Assembly (NCBI RefSeq): GCF_002464935.1
Contig: NZ_NBYY01000039.1
Location: forward strand, 1-64,000
Source: Candidatus Enterovibrio escicola
Lineage (GTDB): Bacteria; Pseudomonadota; Gammaproteobacteria; Enterobacterales; Vibrionaceae
DNA: 64,000 bases
Reading direction: 5' to 3'
A program made the translations under genes and the position numbers. Shown here piece by piece: positions 19,554 to 30,853 of this stretch. The stretch's first letter is position 1, and each line of letters begins with the position of its first letter. The notes under the pieces are model-generated. The model ran no database searches, was not told the origin of the DNA, and was given only the letters and a program-made list of their open reading frames with translations.

Positions 19554-19899
19554 AGGTTCTCACTGACAGTATGGAACTCCGCTTTTTTTCATTTTGCCAG
19601 ATGATGATATCAACAGCCTCTAACGCGCTGTTAATAGTCACTGTCGGTTGAATCGTCCAATACCAAGTGCGCCCTGCTAATTCTGATTTACCACTTTTCT
19701 CTGACGATAGTACTGTTTTCTCTAACACAAATAAGGAAAGCTGATTATCTGCCACTATGGAAGCAAATGTCTTCTCTTCTAATACACCCAATGTCCTCAC
19801 ATGCTGTCCAGTTGCATTGAGCACAGCCATTGTAGCGACGGCAAAGATAGTCATCGTCACCAATACTTCAATCAGGGTAAAACCGCTAGTTATCCTCAT
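19537..19899 (-). CDS. gspI: type II secretion minor pseudopilin GspI
   Basis: 120-residue pseudopilin: short leader MRITSG, then FTLIEVLVTMTIFAVATMAVL with Glu at +5, and the small C-terminal domain with ELAGRTWYWTIQPTV. Overlaps gspH by 4 bases. Core of the GspI-J-K tip complex. Confidence 0.94.
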   Translation of the reverse strand: MRITSGFTLIEVLVTMTIFAVATMAVLNATGQHVRTLGVLEEKTFASIVADNQLSLFVLEKTVLSSEKSGKSELAGRTWYWTIQPTVTINSALEAVDIIIWQNEKKRSSILSVRTYVSAR

Positions 19900-20453
19900 T
19901 CTTTGTTCTCATTTAAGGCATTTATTTCAAAAATTGCCACCTCATTACCGTTTACCCGCCATAAACGCTTTTTATTTGCTATAAAGGTCAGGGTAAACGG
20001 AATGATTTCACCATTGCCCATCAGTGCCACTTGAGGTGGCTTTCGTTTATTATCTTCCACAATAAACATGTTATAATTAAACAAACTTTCTCGCTCAAAC
20101 AATCGATTCTCTTCAGCAAGGAAGCTTGTTACCTCCAATTCTAATCGAATACCTTCTGGCATCGACACAGCATAAGCATACCTACCTTCTGTTACTGGTT
20201 GCCAATTTTCAGGGGTAAGCTTGTTTAACGTGTAATGGTTATTCTCAACGCGCAGACCGAATGTTTGTCCAGTTAACAGTGCTTGTTCTGTCCACAACTG
20301 TATGAGTTGATAGAAACGTTGGGCTTCTTTTTTGGCCTCATCACTTTGGCTTTGCCAGAAATTAGGCACAACAACTACTGCAGTAACTGCCAATAAAAGC
20401 AGTACCAATAAAATTTCCATCAATGTAAACCCAGTTGGGTGTGTGCTTTTCAA
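19896..20453 (-). CDS. gspH: type II secretion minor pseudopilin GspH
   Basis: 185 residues with leader MKSTHPTG and mature start FTLMEILLVLLLLAVTAVVVV (Glu at +5). The C-terminal beta-sandwich region (QALLTGQTFGLRVENNHYTL) is typical of GspH. Spaced 3 bases after gspG. It joins the tip complex to the major pseudopilin shaft. Confidence 0.94.
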   Translation of the reverse strand: MKSTHPTGFTLMEILLVLLLLAVTAVVVVPNFWQSQSDEAKKEAQRFYQLIQLWTEQALLTGQTFGLRVENNHYTLNKLTPENWQPVTEGRYAYAVSMPEGIRLELEVTSFLAEENRLFERESLFNYNMFIVEDNKRKPPQVALMGNGEIIPFTLTFIANKKRLWRVNGNEVAIFEINALNENKE

Positions 20454-20456
20454 TGA

Positions 20457-20894
20457 CTATTTAATATCCAGTAGGTTCCAATTACCGATGTCTTGATTCA
20501 CACCTTCACCGCCTTCTTGGTTATCCGCACCCAACGTAAAAATATCCGTTGTTCCGTGCTCACCAGGTTTCAGGTATTTGTAATTATTTCCCCAAGGGTC
20601 TTGTGGTAAACGCTTAATGTAACCACCTTCTGGATAACTGCGTGGCTCTGGTGCGCTAATCGGCCTTTTAACCAAAGACTCTAAACCTTGTTCAGTAGAT
20701 GGATAGATATTGCTGTCCAGTTTGTACATGTCGAGAGATTGTTCAAGCGTACTTATATCTGTGATAGCTTTTTGCTGATCAGCCTTGTCTTTATTTCCCA
20801 GCAAGTTAGGCACGATCAAACTTGCCAACACACCTAAAATGACGATCACCACCATGATTTCAAGTAGGGTGAAACCCTGTTGACGACGTTCCAT
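20457..20894 (-). CDS. gspG: type II secretion major pseudopilin GspG
   Basis: 145-residue major pseudopilin: leader MERRQQG, mature FTLLEIMVVIVILGVLASLIVP, and the calcium-binding C-terminal loop region (YPEGGYIKRLPQDPWGNNYKY, DIFTLGADNQEGGEG). Highly conserved in every part, which argues that selection still acts or acted until recently despite the gspC frameshift upstream. Confidence 0.97.
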   Translation of the reverse strand: MERRQQGFTLLEIMVVIVILGVLASLIVPNLLGNKDKADQQKAITDISTLEQSLDMYKLDSNIYPSTEQGLESLVKRPISAPEPRSYPEGGYIKRLPQDPWGNNYKYLKPGEHGTTDIFTLGADNQEGGEGVNQDIGNWNLLDIK

Positions 20895-20941
20895 ATTATA
20901 TTTCTCCTAAACAAGTGCTGCAGTACAGCTTCTCTGTTGGT

Positions 20942-22162
20942 TTAAATACCAATAATATTGTTAAGCTGAATTATGGGCATTAAGGTTGCCACAACGATAA
21001 AAAGAACTATACCAGCCATACAAACAATCAATAATGGGCCAAAAACACTAAGCGCAATATTGACCTGAGATTCGAAATCTCGATCTTGATTATCAGCCGC
21101 ACGTAACAACATTTGTTCCAACTCACCACTGCGTTCACCACTGGCGATCATGTAGAGCATCATGGGAGGAAACAACTTAGATTTTTCAAGCGATACACGA
21201 AGGCTTTCCCCTTCACGAACTCGATTTGATGCCTCTAACACTTTTTCCTTCACCCAAGTATTGCTCATCACGTCGACAGCTACTTTCATGCTATCTAATA
21301 ACGGAATAGCACTCGACGTACAAATAGAAAGGGTACGAGCGAAACGTGAGGTGTTTAAATCTCGTGCCACACGACCAATCACAGGCATGTTTAACACGTT
21401 ACGATCCCACTGCAATTTACGTTTGTTATTCCTGAGCATGACATTAGTTATTACAAGCAACCCTACAGTGGACAATAATACTAGCCAGCCCCACTTTATG
21501 ATAAAGTTACTCACGCTCAATAGTACATTGGTGATACTTGGTAGCTCTGAGCTTGTGCGCAAAAACTGGCCAACGATATCCGGGACTACGGTCGAAAGTA
21601 GAAAAGCAACGATCAAGATTGCAGCCACAGTCAATACGATTGGATACACCATGGCTTGGATAAGCTTGTTTTTCACCTGTTGACGCTTTTCTACATAGTC
21701 CGCCAACCGTTCTAATACCAGACCCAAGTGTCCTGATTGTTCTCCCGCTGCCACCATGGCACGGAATAACTGATCAAAGACATGCGGATAATTTCCGAGA
21801 CTCTCAGACAGAGTATAGCCTTCAACAACACGAGCTCTCACCGCCGTGAGCATATTTTTCAGCCGTTGCTTTTCAGATTGTTCTGCAACAGCTTTGATGC
21901 ACTCTTCCAAAGGCATCGCCGCTTGTACCAAAGTTGCCACCTGACGCGTGAATAATGCCAATTCATTGGTACTGATTCCACGCTGAAAACTTATAAATTG
22001 TGATCGGTGTTGACGCTCTTTCTCACTAGTTGGAACTACCTCAACAGGTATCAGTGTTTCCTCGCGGAGCATATGACGTACTTGACGCGCCGTATCAGCT
22101 TCAATCACGCCTTTAACGGTACGACCTTTGGCATTTAGTGCTTTATATTCAAACGCGGTCAT
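20942..22162 (-). CDS. gspF: type II secretion inner-membrane platform protein GspF
   Basis: 406 residues with two repeated cytoplasmic six-helix domains (about 65-190 and 270-390), each followed by membrane helices, three in all. Conserved ELALFTRQVATLVQAAMPLEECI and GERSGELEQMLLRAADNQ. Its ATG coincides with the gspE stop (1-base overlap). GspF contacts GspE and GspL at the base of the pseudopilus. Confidence 0.96.
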   Translation of the reverse strand: MTAFEYKALNAKGRTVKGVIEADTARQVRHMLREETLIPVEVVPTSEKERQHRSQFISFQRGISTNELALFTRQVATLVQAAMPLEECIKAVAEQSEKQRLKNMLTAVRARVVEGYTLSESLGNYPHVFDQLFRAMVAAGEQSGHLGLVLERLADYVEKRQQVKNKLIQAMVYPIVLTVAAILIVAFLLSTVVPDIVGQFLRTSSELPSITNVLLSVSNFIIKWGWLVLLSTVGLLVITNVMLRNNKRKLQWDRNVLNMPVIGRVARDLNTSRFARTLSICTSSAIPLLDSMKVAVDVMSNTWVKEKVLEASNRVREGESLRVSLEKSKLFPPMMLYMIASGERSGELEQMLLRAADNQDRDFESQVNIALSVFGPLLIVCMAGIVLFIVVATLMPIIQLNNIIGI

Positions 22163-23682
22163 TATCCCTCTCTCGTCACACGCAGGACTTCTTCAAGTGT
22201 CGTAATCCCTTTACGGACTTTACCTAAACCATCTGCACGAATACTTACCGTATTCTGACGAACGTAACGCTCAATTTCTTGCTCGCCTGCCTCATTGTGG
22301 ATAAAGTCTTGCACTTGCGTATCGACCAACAGCAGTTCGTGAATACCGACACGACCACGGTAACCTTTCTGGTTACACTGGTGGCAGCCCCTAGCACGAA
22401 AAAGTATTAACGGCTCATCCTCTACCATACCAAACCACGATTTACTTTGTATGTCTGCCTCATAACCCTCCTTGCACTCGTGGCAAAGAATACGAACCAA
22501 ACGTTGTGCAAGCACACCTAGTAAGGATGATGAAATAAGAAAAGGTTCAATTCCCATATCACGTAATCGAATTACAGCACCGACGGCGGTATTAGTATGT
22601 AAAGTAGATAATACTAGGTGGCCCGTTAGTGATGCTTGTACGGCAATTTGAGCTGTTTCAAGATCACGAATTTCACCAACCATCACCACATCCGGATCTT
22701 GTCGTAATATGGCACGAAGACCACGTGAGAACGTCATATCAACCTTTGTGTTAACTTGTGTTTGACCAATCCCATGAATATCAAATTCAATTGGGTCTTC
22801 TACGGTGAGAATATTTCGCTCGGGGCTGTTCAGTTCTGTCAGCCCCGCATACAAGGTGGTCGACTTACCTGAACCTGTTGGACCCGTTACCAATAAAATA
22901 CCGTGCGGACGTTTTATCAGAACTTGGAAAGTTTCATACACTGTATTTGTCATACCTAAACTGCCCAAATCCAGAGGAGTCACATTTTTATCCAGCAGAC
23001 GCAGGACTACACGCTCACCGTGAGATGACGGCATAGTTGATACACGTACATCTACCGCACGTCCACCGATGCGCAATGAAATACGACCATCTTGAGGCAC
23101 ACGTTTCTCTGCTATATCAAGACGTGCCATTACCTTGATACGTGACACTAGCAAAGGTGCTAATTTTCGATTAGGATTCAAGATTTCACGCAAAACACCA
23201 TCGATACGGAAACGAATCGACAAGGTATTTTCGAAGGTTTCAATATGAATATCTGAGGCTATTTCTTTGATAGCTTCACCCAACATCGCATTGATCAGCT
23301 TGATAATTGGCGCATGGACTTCGGATTCTAATAAGTCTTCACTTTGTGGTAGTTTTTCTACCAAAGCAAAAAAGTCGTCGTTAGCTCCGATATCTTCCAT
23401 TAATTGCTGAGCTTCAGACGAGCCACGTTGATATAACTGAGTAAGTTTTGGTTCGAACTCTTCCCCGCCTAAATGGATAGGTGTGAAAGCATGCCCCATA
23501 ACCCGACGGACTTCCGTCAACACGGAAGGTTTAGGTTGACCGAGGTAATACAACACCCACTCACCGTTGATATATTCAGCCACAACACCATATCGTTTAG
23601 CAAAACTAAAGGGTAATCTAGTTACTGTTATTGGTGTAACTTGCGTGTACTCGGTGTTTGTTACTGCTGAAGACTCATTCAT
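22162..23682 (-). CDS. gspE: type II secretion assembly ATPase GspE
   Basis: 506-residue hexameric ATPase powering pseudopilus assembly. Visible: an N-terminal GspL-binding domain, [20 protein letters not shown] (N2E), Walker [17 protein letters not shown] near residue 265, the Asp box ([19 protein letters not shown]), Walker [20 protein letters not shown], the His box [12 protein letters not shown], and the C-terminal four-Cys zinc site (CHECKEG and CHQCNQKG). All catalytic parts are intact. Confidence 0.97.
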   Translation of the reverse strand: MNESSAVTNTEYTQVTPITVTRLPFSFAKRYGVVAEYINGEWVLYYLGQPKPSVLTEVRRVMGHAFTPIHLGGEEFEPKLTQLYQRGSSEAQQLMEDIGANDDFFALVEKLPQSEDLLESEVHAPIIKLINAMLGEAIKEIASDIHIETFENTLSIRFRIDGVLREILNPNRKLAPLLVSRIKVMARLDIAEKRVPQDGRISLRIGGRAVDVRVSTMPSSHGERVVLRLLDKNVTPLDLGSLGMTNTVYETFQVLIKRPHGILLVTGPTGSGKSTTLYAGLTELNSPERNILTVEDPIEFDIHGIGQTQVNTKVDMTFSRGLRAILRQDPDVVMVGEIRDLETAQIAVQASLTGHLVLSTLHTNTAVGAVIRLRDMGIEPFLISSSLLGVLAQRLVRILCHECKEGYEADIQSKSWFGMVEDEPLILFRARGCHQCNQKGYRGRVGIHELLLVDTQVQDFIHNEAGEQEIERYVRQNTVSIRADGLGKVRKGITTLEEVLRVTREG

Positions 23683-23688
23683 AACACG

Positions 23689-25701
23689 TTACCTTAGCTC
23701 AGCCATTATGGCATGGACTTCCGTTGGCAGCATCAAATCAGCACCGAACTGCGGTAATACTGGGGTGGTAACCCCATACATTAGCTTCACGTCTTTTTGA
23801 GCATGTAAAATTTGCTCAGCACGAATATAATTGTATTTACGCTGTGTAGCACCATTTGCCGTCAAACCTGACCGAAGGATGGTCGGTTTAATAAATAACA
23901 TCAAGTTACGTTTTGTTTTGTTTATTGACGTTGACTTAAACAGATGTCCCAAGATAGGAATGTCACCCAGAATTGGCACTTTCTTCTCGCTTTCCATGGT
24001 CAGCTCATCAATCAGACCACTCAAAACAATCATTTGTTGGTCAGCCACCAGAACTGTAGTGGTCAGTTGACGCTTACTAAAACGGATATCTACTGCACCG
24101 TTGGCACCCAACACATTTGAGATCTCTTGCTCGATGGTAAGTTGAACGGAGTCACCTTCATTAATTTGTGGTGTAACTTTGAGTTTAATCCCAACATCTT
24201 TCCGTTCAATTGTTTTAAAAGGTTTGTCGTTACTTGAACCCATGGTTATACCGTTAACAACTGGAACTTCTTCACCCACAATGAACGAGGCTTCTTCGTT
24301 GTCGAGCACCATCAAACTTGGTGATGATAAAATATTGGAGTCAGTGTCAGATGACACTGCGGTAACGAGTGCTGTCCATTTCCCCAGCTGGATAGCAGTC
24401 GCTAAACCACTCACATGGCTAAATGCTTTTGCTATGGCAGTCGGATCACTAGGTTTAATTACGTTAACATTCAGTGGGTTATTGTTTTTATCAAAACGCT
24501 TCTCGATATTCACGCTTGTTTTCGCCTGTTCTTGTGCAGAAAGGTAGTTAGTGAGCGAAACCCCAGTGTTTGCGAACTGAATACCTCCATTTTCCGAAGC
24601 TCCCATCTGAATTCCTAGATTGACTCCATCATTTTGAGATACTTCCACGATCATTGCTTCAATTAGTACTTGTGCACGTCGAATGTCAAGCTGGGAAATT
24701 AAACCTTCCAGTGTCTGCATTATATCAGGTGGTGCTGTAACTACGATAGAATTAGTACGTTTATGCGCAGCAATGTGAATATTTTTTTCCAAAAATGCAC
24801 TAATTTTTGCTACGCCTTTTTTCTCGGCAACCAAGTTATCAGAAACACCTTTCAGTACATCCATTACATCTTCCGCTTTGGCATACCGAAGATAGATAAC
24901 ACGGCTGTTTCCGGTGGTTGCCATTTCATGATCTAGTTGGGAAATGAGTTTTCGTATACGTTCACGCACCTGTCGCTCACCAGAAATCAAAATTGAATTG
25001 GTGCGTTCTTCCGCTACAACACTCAACTGCAATAATGCAGGTGTACTCCTTCCATCGACTTTTTTATGAAGACTTTCTACAATCCTCACCATTTCAGATG
25101 CGGAAGCATAAATAAGGTTGACAATTTCCGTTTCCGTATCACCCGCTCTATCAATACGATTGATAATTTCTGCAAGTCTATTTACGGCAGCGGCACGCCC
25201 TGTAATCATAATGATATTAGCCGGATCATAGTGCACCACGTTACCAGCACCTGCATTATCAATCAGTTGACGTAGAAGTGGAGACAGTTCTCTAACTGTA
25301 ACATTTTTGACGGATACAACACGGGTGATAACCACATCACCTTCAATTGTGTTGTCACCGACCACTGGAACAGCAGCCTGCTTTGCGTCTTTGTCATTGA
25401 TAACTTTGAGTATCCCATTCTCCATCTCGACAACAGCAAATCCATAAACCTCCAATACGTTGAGAAAAAACTGATAATACTGTGCATCATTGAGTACATC
25501 ATAACTTCGCACATTCACCTTACCCTGTACGGTTGGATCAACAATTATGGTCTTTCCGAGATTACGGCCTACAACCTCAATAAATTCTTGAATATCTGTT
25601 CCTTTAAAGCTGGCACTGAATTCATCTGCCCACGTACCCATGCTTTGCATCGCAAATACGCCTGCAATTACCCAAGTTTTATATTTCTTCCACGTATCCA
25701 A
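23689..25701 (-). CDS. gspD: type II secretion outer-membrane secretin GspD
   Basis: 670-residue secretin. A signal peptide ends ...MQSMGTWA before DEFSASFKGTDIQEFIEVV. The N0-N3 periplasmic domains occupy about 24-330 and the C-terminal secretin barrel follows (VLIEAMIVEVSQNDGVNLG, NILSSPSLMVLDNEEASFIVGEEVPVV, VPILGDIPILGHLF). The short C-terminal S-domain/pilotin region is present. It begins 23 bases after the end of the split gspC and 6 bases before gspE. Outer-membrane channel for exoprotein release. Confidence 0.97.
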   Translation of the reverse strand: MDTWKKYKTWVIAGVFAMQSMGTWADEFSASFKGTDIQEFIEVVGRNLGKTIIVDPTVQGKVNVRSYDVLNDAQYYQFFLNVLEVYGFAVVEMENGILKVINDKDAKQAAVPVVGDNTIEGDVVITRVVSVKNVTVRELSPLLRQLIDNAGAGNVVHYDPANIIMITGRAAAVNRLAEIINRIDRAGDTETEIVNLIYASASEMVRIVESLHKKVDGRSTPALLQLSVVAEERTNSILISGERQVRERIRKLISQLDHEMATTGNSRVIYLRYAKAEDVMDVLKGVSDNLVAEKKGVAKISAFLEKNIHIAAHKRTNSIVVTAPPDIMQTLEGLISQLDIRRAQVLIEAMIVEVSQNDGVNLGIQMGASENGGIQFANTGVSLTNYLSAQEQAKTSVNIEKRFDKNNNPLNVNVIKPSDPTAIAKAFSHVSGLATAIQLGKWTALVTAVSSDTDSNILSSPSLMVLDNEEASFIVGEEVPVVNGITMGSSNDKPFKTIERKDVGIKLKVTPQINEGDSVQLTIEQEISNVLGANGAVDIRFSKRQLTTTVLVADQQMIVLSGLIDELTMESEKKVPILGDIPILGHLFKSTSINKTKRNLMLFIKPTILRSGLTANGATQRKYNYIRAEQILHAQKDVKLMYGVTTPVLPQFGADLMLPTEVHAIMAELR

Positions 25702-25724
25702 TCTGTTCTCCGTTTGCAGGCCTA

Positions 25725-26638
25725 CTAGAGGCTGATATAAATGTCGTGGAATTGATTACCACGTTGAACAGTAAGGTTTATTGCTGATGTAGCAGACAAG
25801 CGTTGCAAAATAAGATTCATTCCTGATGCAGTCGTCAGATCCGTGCCATTAAACCTCACCGCCACATCCCCAGCCTGCAGACTTGATTCGTCAAATAAAC
25901 GGCTGTAATTACCCGGCCCAATCCGATAACCAATTAATCCCTTTTCACCCAGCGTTTGAGACAACGTGAAGTATTTCAATAGTACCTGAGGGTTATTTAG
26001 TATTTCCGCTTTCACCCTATTGAAGTCTAACTGATTCGTGTTTTTTGTGCCGATCCCACCTGAATGCGAATAGGCTTGATGAGATCGTTGTGATTAATAC
26101 CTGCTAATATCAAAACTTCATTAAATCCCTTATTACGTAGAATCACGTGATCGTTGAGTACTTGTAATAACAACACACTCGTCCCTTCAATTGACTCTCC
26201 AATCCCATAGGTGCTCTGTATACCATTATTTGCAATAACGGCCAAACCGTGTTCAGGAACAGAGCTGGTAACAAGACCCACTAAAGTGAGATTCAGGTGA
26301 GTACGAGGAGCATCGATAATGTATTCCTGTTTTTTCTCTATATATGTGTTTTTTTCACTAAATCGCCCGAAAAAATGGTTTTTAGCAATCTGCTCAATGT
26401 GGTAAATAGGCTCATTTCGTCCAGATGATATTTGCGTAACATGTATCGATGCCATAGAGCCAGTGGGTGGAACCACCCAAACCCATACTAGTCTTCCTAA
26501 CGTCCAAGCAAGTAATAACAACAACGAGTACATTACCAATTTTGCAATTTTTGTGGGTACCTCTTTTCCTAATTGTAGAAATACCACATGAAATAAGTGC
26601 TTGATCCTAAGATGTGAAAACATATTTTTCCTGTTCAT
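25725..26638 (-). pseudogene. gspC: type II secretion protein GspC, split by one frameshift
   Basis: Two adjacent frames together make one GspC. 26638-26027 encodes the cytoplasmic tail, the membrane helix (LVMYSLLLLLAWTLGRLVWVWV) and the periplasmic HR domain, ending KPIRIQVGSAQKTRIS. 26015-25725 encodes the PDZ domain (GLIGYRIGPGNYSRLFD ... INLTVQRGNQFHDIYISL). A shift at the A6 run (gcacaaaaaacacg, about 26050-26037) restores continuity: reading -1 there gives QKNTNQLDFNRVKAEILNNPQ, the expected linker. No other damage is seen. GspC links the inner platform to GspD, so loss should cripple secretion unless slippage on the A run restores some product or the HR-only fragment suffices. A recent pseudogene is the simplest reading. 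Confidence 0.88.
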
Positions 26639-26671
26639 ATGAATCAGTATTGCATTAGCAATTAATTTATC

Positions 26672-27753
26672 CTGAATTTAAGTTTCAAATACGACACGTT
26701 CCAAGCAAGCTGCTAATCGCATTTTTTAAAAATAACGGCATACTGCTTAAACCCTAAACATTTCTTAGGCCGATGATTGATCCTTACTGGCTGGAAATAA
26801 GGTAATATCTTTATCCGTGAGCATTTTTGAGTTTATCCCTTTCTTTAACATACTGTTTCAAAACCCATTAGCCTTTTTATTCGCTACTTGTTTCTATGAA
26901 GAGTAGGGGTGAGCAAAGTAAATCTTAACATTCAAAGCTTTTGCTATTTTTACATCATGAGTAAACTCTCGAGCATTATTTGCTGTAATCGTATGGACAT
27001 GCTTCTTGTCTAGTATTAGTAAATTAATTGTCGCTACGGTGACGTCAGTAGTCGATTTCGATGCTCTTTTTTAATTAAAACAAGAACGGCTTTTACATTC
27101 TAATATCGTGACAATAGCACCAATACCATTGGTGCCGATAATTCTATCCATTCCCCAATTATTAAATTGTTATAGACTATCTACAAGTGAGGATCTCCCA
27201 TCAAAAGAGATCATATTTTCAATGGCTGTCGTCTTTTTAGCACTCTTTTCGATATCGTTTATGTCCTTGTCTTAAGTGACGAGGGAATTTGTCTCTTTAG
27301 CCGTTTATCGTCGGCTATAAAACAATAAGACCACTATGGCAGACGGGAGCTCCTGAATTAAGTAGTACGTATGATCTCTGCTCTAGAGTCCAATCATTTT
27401 CGAGCAACAAATAAACGAAATCCCTTTGATCTATTGGTATCTTGTATTTGCTTGCTTGCGATTATTCGTCGATAGAACGTGCGCACTTTTAGTGTAATAT
27501 GTACCGTTATTACGGTATATTTTTAATTATCGGTAAACTAAGAAACGATAGTCCTTGATTGTCCTTGCTCTATCTGAGATAGGAATTCTCCATTCCAAAA
27601 TGGTTGTAATTTAGTATCTTCTTCTCGCAGAAAACTGCTGATAATTCATAGTAGTACTCCTAGTTTCCTTGGAGAAAGGAGTGTATCACTTTTGGTAGTT
27701 AGCTTTGTTTTCTACGCTAAACCATAAGTGTCGCACTTATTATCTAAATTCAG
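26672..27753 (-). mobile_element. IS30-family element, decayed, both ends recognisable
   Basis: The terminal repeats pair: ctgaatttaagtttcaaata at 26672 and, inverted, gtgtcgcacttattatctaa ending 27753 (shared pattern gtgtcg..tt....ctaaattcag). Minus-strand translation from about 27642 starts MNYQQFSARRRY*ITTILEW; near 26990-26900 it gives KHVHTITANNAREFTHDVKIAKALNVKIYFAHPYSS, the IS30 DDE core, with many stops. It lies between gspC and the hslR remnant. A second, shorter IS30 remnant is at about 33290-33715. Confidence 0.8.
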
Positions 27754-27989
27754 AGTTGACTGATTTAGTGCCTTAATGTAGAGTATATAAATGCAAATCT
27801 TAAATTAACCTTATTTACTCTTCCCCAAATCCTCAGTAACACAACCTAATTTAAACAAAATGTTTCTGTTATAACTTTAAAGTTATAAGGCTACATACAA
27901 CATCTAATGCTGAATTGTGAAACTTAATCGGATTAATTAAATGTGGCAAGTTATAGCCACCTGAATATAAAGGGATGGTTAATCGGTTC

Positions 27990-28250
27990 TAAACATGCTA
28001 ATTGCAACTAGAATTCACAAGTACCCTTGGATAAATGGTTATGAGGAACGACCGTTTCACAAAACCACTCCATGGCTAAAAACATGAATTGAAGATGACT
28101 GAGTTTATTACCATGGTAAGCGTTCTAAATCAAGTAAGCTGGTTGAGGTTAGTACATAAATAAGACTATGCTAAGGAAATGAAGAATACCTGTGATCGTT
28201 AAACAAATTAGCGATAAGCTATCTGTCATAAAAATGGAGTTGTCACTTTA
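27990..28250 (+). pseudogene. hslR: remnant of hslR (ribosome-associated heat-shock protein Hsp15)
   Basis: No open frame survives, but translated pieces align in order with Hsp15. VPLDKWL near 28020 matches the S4-domain start VRLDKWLW; MAKNM and YYHGKRSKSSKLVEVST follow near 28095-28150, matching KVHYNGQRSKPSKIVELN; then IRLC*GNEEYL*SLNKLAIS. Stops and frameshifts are numerous. Hsp15 returns stalled 50S subunits carrying nascent chains to the cycle. In Vibrio cholerae-type genomes hslR and hslO lie between the gspC end of the secretion operon and pckA, on the same strand as pckA, as here. Confidence 0.72.
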
Positions 28251-28856
28251 CGGCGAAAAGGATACTAGTGTTCCCATCTGGGAGTGAAAAAATATTCAAC
28301 GTAAGTTCCACGAAGATAACTCATGATCAAAGCGACGATATGCTAATAAAGCAGCGTCGTAATATCATCTTATGATAGTTAAGGTCAATTACAATCCAGT
28401 CATGCGTGAAATCGCACGTTGGGTGGGCAAACTGTTCAAAGCACTAACGCTGTAAGAAATGGTGGGCAAAGGACACATTGTGGTTACAAAAGCCTAAGCA
28501 GGGCGAACACTATCAAGATGTTGTTGGCTTAGAGAGCGCTACATTAGAGTATACTTAGAAGATTACTTCTTGCATTTTAAACAGTTAAAACCCTATCAGG
28601 GGTACACACGTGCTATGTAAACGTAAACGGATTAAATAAAGCTGCAGGTATATTATTGAAAACCGCCGCCAGAGGTTCAAAGCAACGCTGAAGACTTTAT
28701 CTTCCTTTCCCAACTCACAAACACCGTAAAAAATGAAGAACTGTTCAGTTCTAATTCAAAAGATATTCTTTAATAGACTTTATCAGCAAGAAAATATCAA
28801 AACCTTGGAACCCAATAATATTATATTCAAGTATTCATACTCTCGCAAATAAGTTA

Positions 28857-29733
28857 ACCTCAGATCTGCATAAGCACTTGCTTATCAAATCAAGCCATCT
28901 TGATGATCGGCTTTTTTGGTTGAAATGAATACGCGATGAGCCCCTCCAGCAAGTTGCGCAAAAATCTGATACAACTACGGTGCTGATAATGCCCGATTTG
29001 GGATATGTTTTTTAGTTGGTCAAAAACGGTTTTAATAATAAATTGTTTCCGGAGCATAAGAAGATCCTAAAGTTTCATCACTTTGGCTTTTATATTTCTT
29101 TTACACCCGTTATTAGGGTCATTCCCTTGTCTGCACATTTCCGCTCCAATGGACCAGAGATATAATCTTTATCTCCGTACAAACACCTCCAAAGCTCGTC
29201 AGCCATTTCTGACATAAGCTTTTTATCATCCACGTTAGTCATCGTCACTTTCACTGAAATACTGCCACCTTGGTCATTGATAATAAGGTTTAATCTAACG
29301 CCATAGAACCACCCCATCGTTCCTTTTTCTCGCTACGAGGTACCTTTAAAAACCTGATGTCTAAGAATGCCAAGGTTGTAATAAACCTGTAGCGTGGACG
29401 AATCAACAAAGGCAATCCCTGACGGTGAGTGAAATAACGGCAAACAAAGTGGATGTAATAAGTTTTAAACTCTTTATACCCAGATTGATGGAAAGTTATC
29501 ACTATCGTCATTACTTTACTAACATAAGAAGCAAGAAGGTTTGTTTCTCTATTTGACACCGGAAGACATGAGGCATTTTTATCAGGCAGGGAGGAAAATC
29601 TGGAATAAGTCGTCGACATCAACGAAAACAGCGTCTAAGTTATTCATACCCAAGTCATTATGCAGTCAATAGTTTTTTAAAAAATCAGATCGCGACTTGG
29701 CTATTTAGTTTATTTCGTATGCGCAGCTCAAGT
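28857..29733 (-). mobile_element. IS982-family element with perfect 7-bp target duplication (in hslO)
   Basis: The ends are ACCTCAGATCTGCATAAG at 28857 (right end) and the complement of the left end finishing CAGCTCAAGT at 29733. Identical 7-mers taagtta flank it (28850-28856 and 29734-29740), proving a simple insertion. Transposase pieces on the minus strand: NRETNLLASYVSKVMTIVITFHQ (about 29560) and GWFYGVRLNLIINDQGG ... YGDKDYISGPLERKCADKG (29317-29090), in different frames with an internal deletion. 877 bp, non-functional. Confidence 0.9.
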
Positions 29734-29799
29734 TAAGTTAGGCAGCTATTGCTGTCATTGAGCGCCAAGAAGTTGAAAAGTAGTATACTATATGGGAAT

Positions 29800-30853
29800 A
29801 GCGTTATTTCCCAAATATCTAAACTCATCGCAATTCCTACGATCAAATCATCATGGAGTTAAGCGGGAGGTGATGATGGAAAAGGCCAAGCACAAGATCA
29901 GCAACTGGAAACAATATAATCAAGCATTAGTAAACTGGGGCTCAATGATTTTTTGGATAGACGTCGCTACTATTAAGGCACGGTATTGTCTAAAGCATCA
30001 CGGTCATCGTGGTCGTTGGGTTATATTTTCGGATACCGCGATTGAAACGGCACTGATGGTGAAAGGTATTTGTAAGCTCCCACTTTCTAGATTAGAAGGC
30101 TTTCTCAATTCAGTTTTTACGGTGATGAATTTCTCGCTTAAATTCTCTACATATACCTGCATTAGTAATCGTTAGAAGACCGTAAAAGTTAAGTACCATT
30201 TGCCGAGGTGAGGAGAGGTCTACCACATCATTATTCATGTTACAGGTCTAAAAGTATACGGCGAAGGTGAATTGAAAACGCGTAAACACGGGAAGGAGAA
30301 TCAGCATATTTGGTGCAAACTTCATCTTGCCGTTGATGTGTTTATTCATAAAGTTATCGCTGCAGAAGTTAGCCTAGTTTTTCTAGGTGATACTGAGTTT
30401 TTACCTATATTACTTATTACTTCACCCATTACGAGGAAAGATAGTGCAGGTTCAGTGCTGATGGAGCCTATGACACAAGAGCATTTCACCAGGTACTGAA
30501 AAATAAAGGAATTACACCCAGTATTCCACCTCGAAGAAACTTGGGGTATTGGGAGGAAGGGTATCCTAAAAATGAAGCTATGAAGGCATTGAAAGAAGAC
30601 AAACAGGCAGAGTGAAAAAAGGACAGGGGTTATCACAAGAAGTCATTAGCAGAGACAGTAATGTTTCGCTATAAACAGTTGCTCAGTCCTAAACTCACTC
30701 TTCGTAATTACAATGCTAAAGTTAGTGAAGAGCTGGCAAATGGGAAAGTGATGAAAAAAGTTCTAAGACTCGATATGCCTGTTCGCCAGAAAACATATTA
30801 AGACTGTAATAAATATTGGGATCTGTGCATTATAGGCCTAATTTATTGACGCC
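29800..30853 (+). mobile_element. IS5-family (IS903-like) element, near full length, frameshifted
   Basis: Left repeat (a/g)gcgttatttcccaaatatc at 29800; right end ggcctaatttattgacgcc at 30853. The transposase starts near ATG 29876 (MEKAKHKISNWKQYNQALVNWGS), continues FSDTAIETALMVKGICKLPLSRLEGFLNS, then after frameshifts GLKVYGEGELKTRKHGKENQHIW (about 30250), SADGAYDTR-like residues, and ends LDMPVRQKTY near 30800. At least two frameshifts are present. It lies inside the hslO remnant. Length of about 1.05 kb agrees with the ungapped size of the copy at 37912-39939. Confidence 0.85.
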
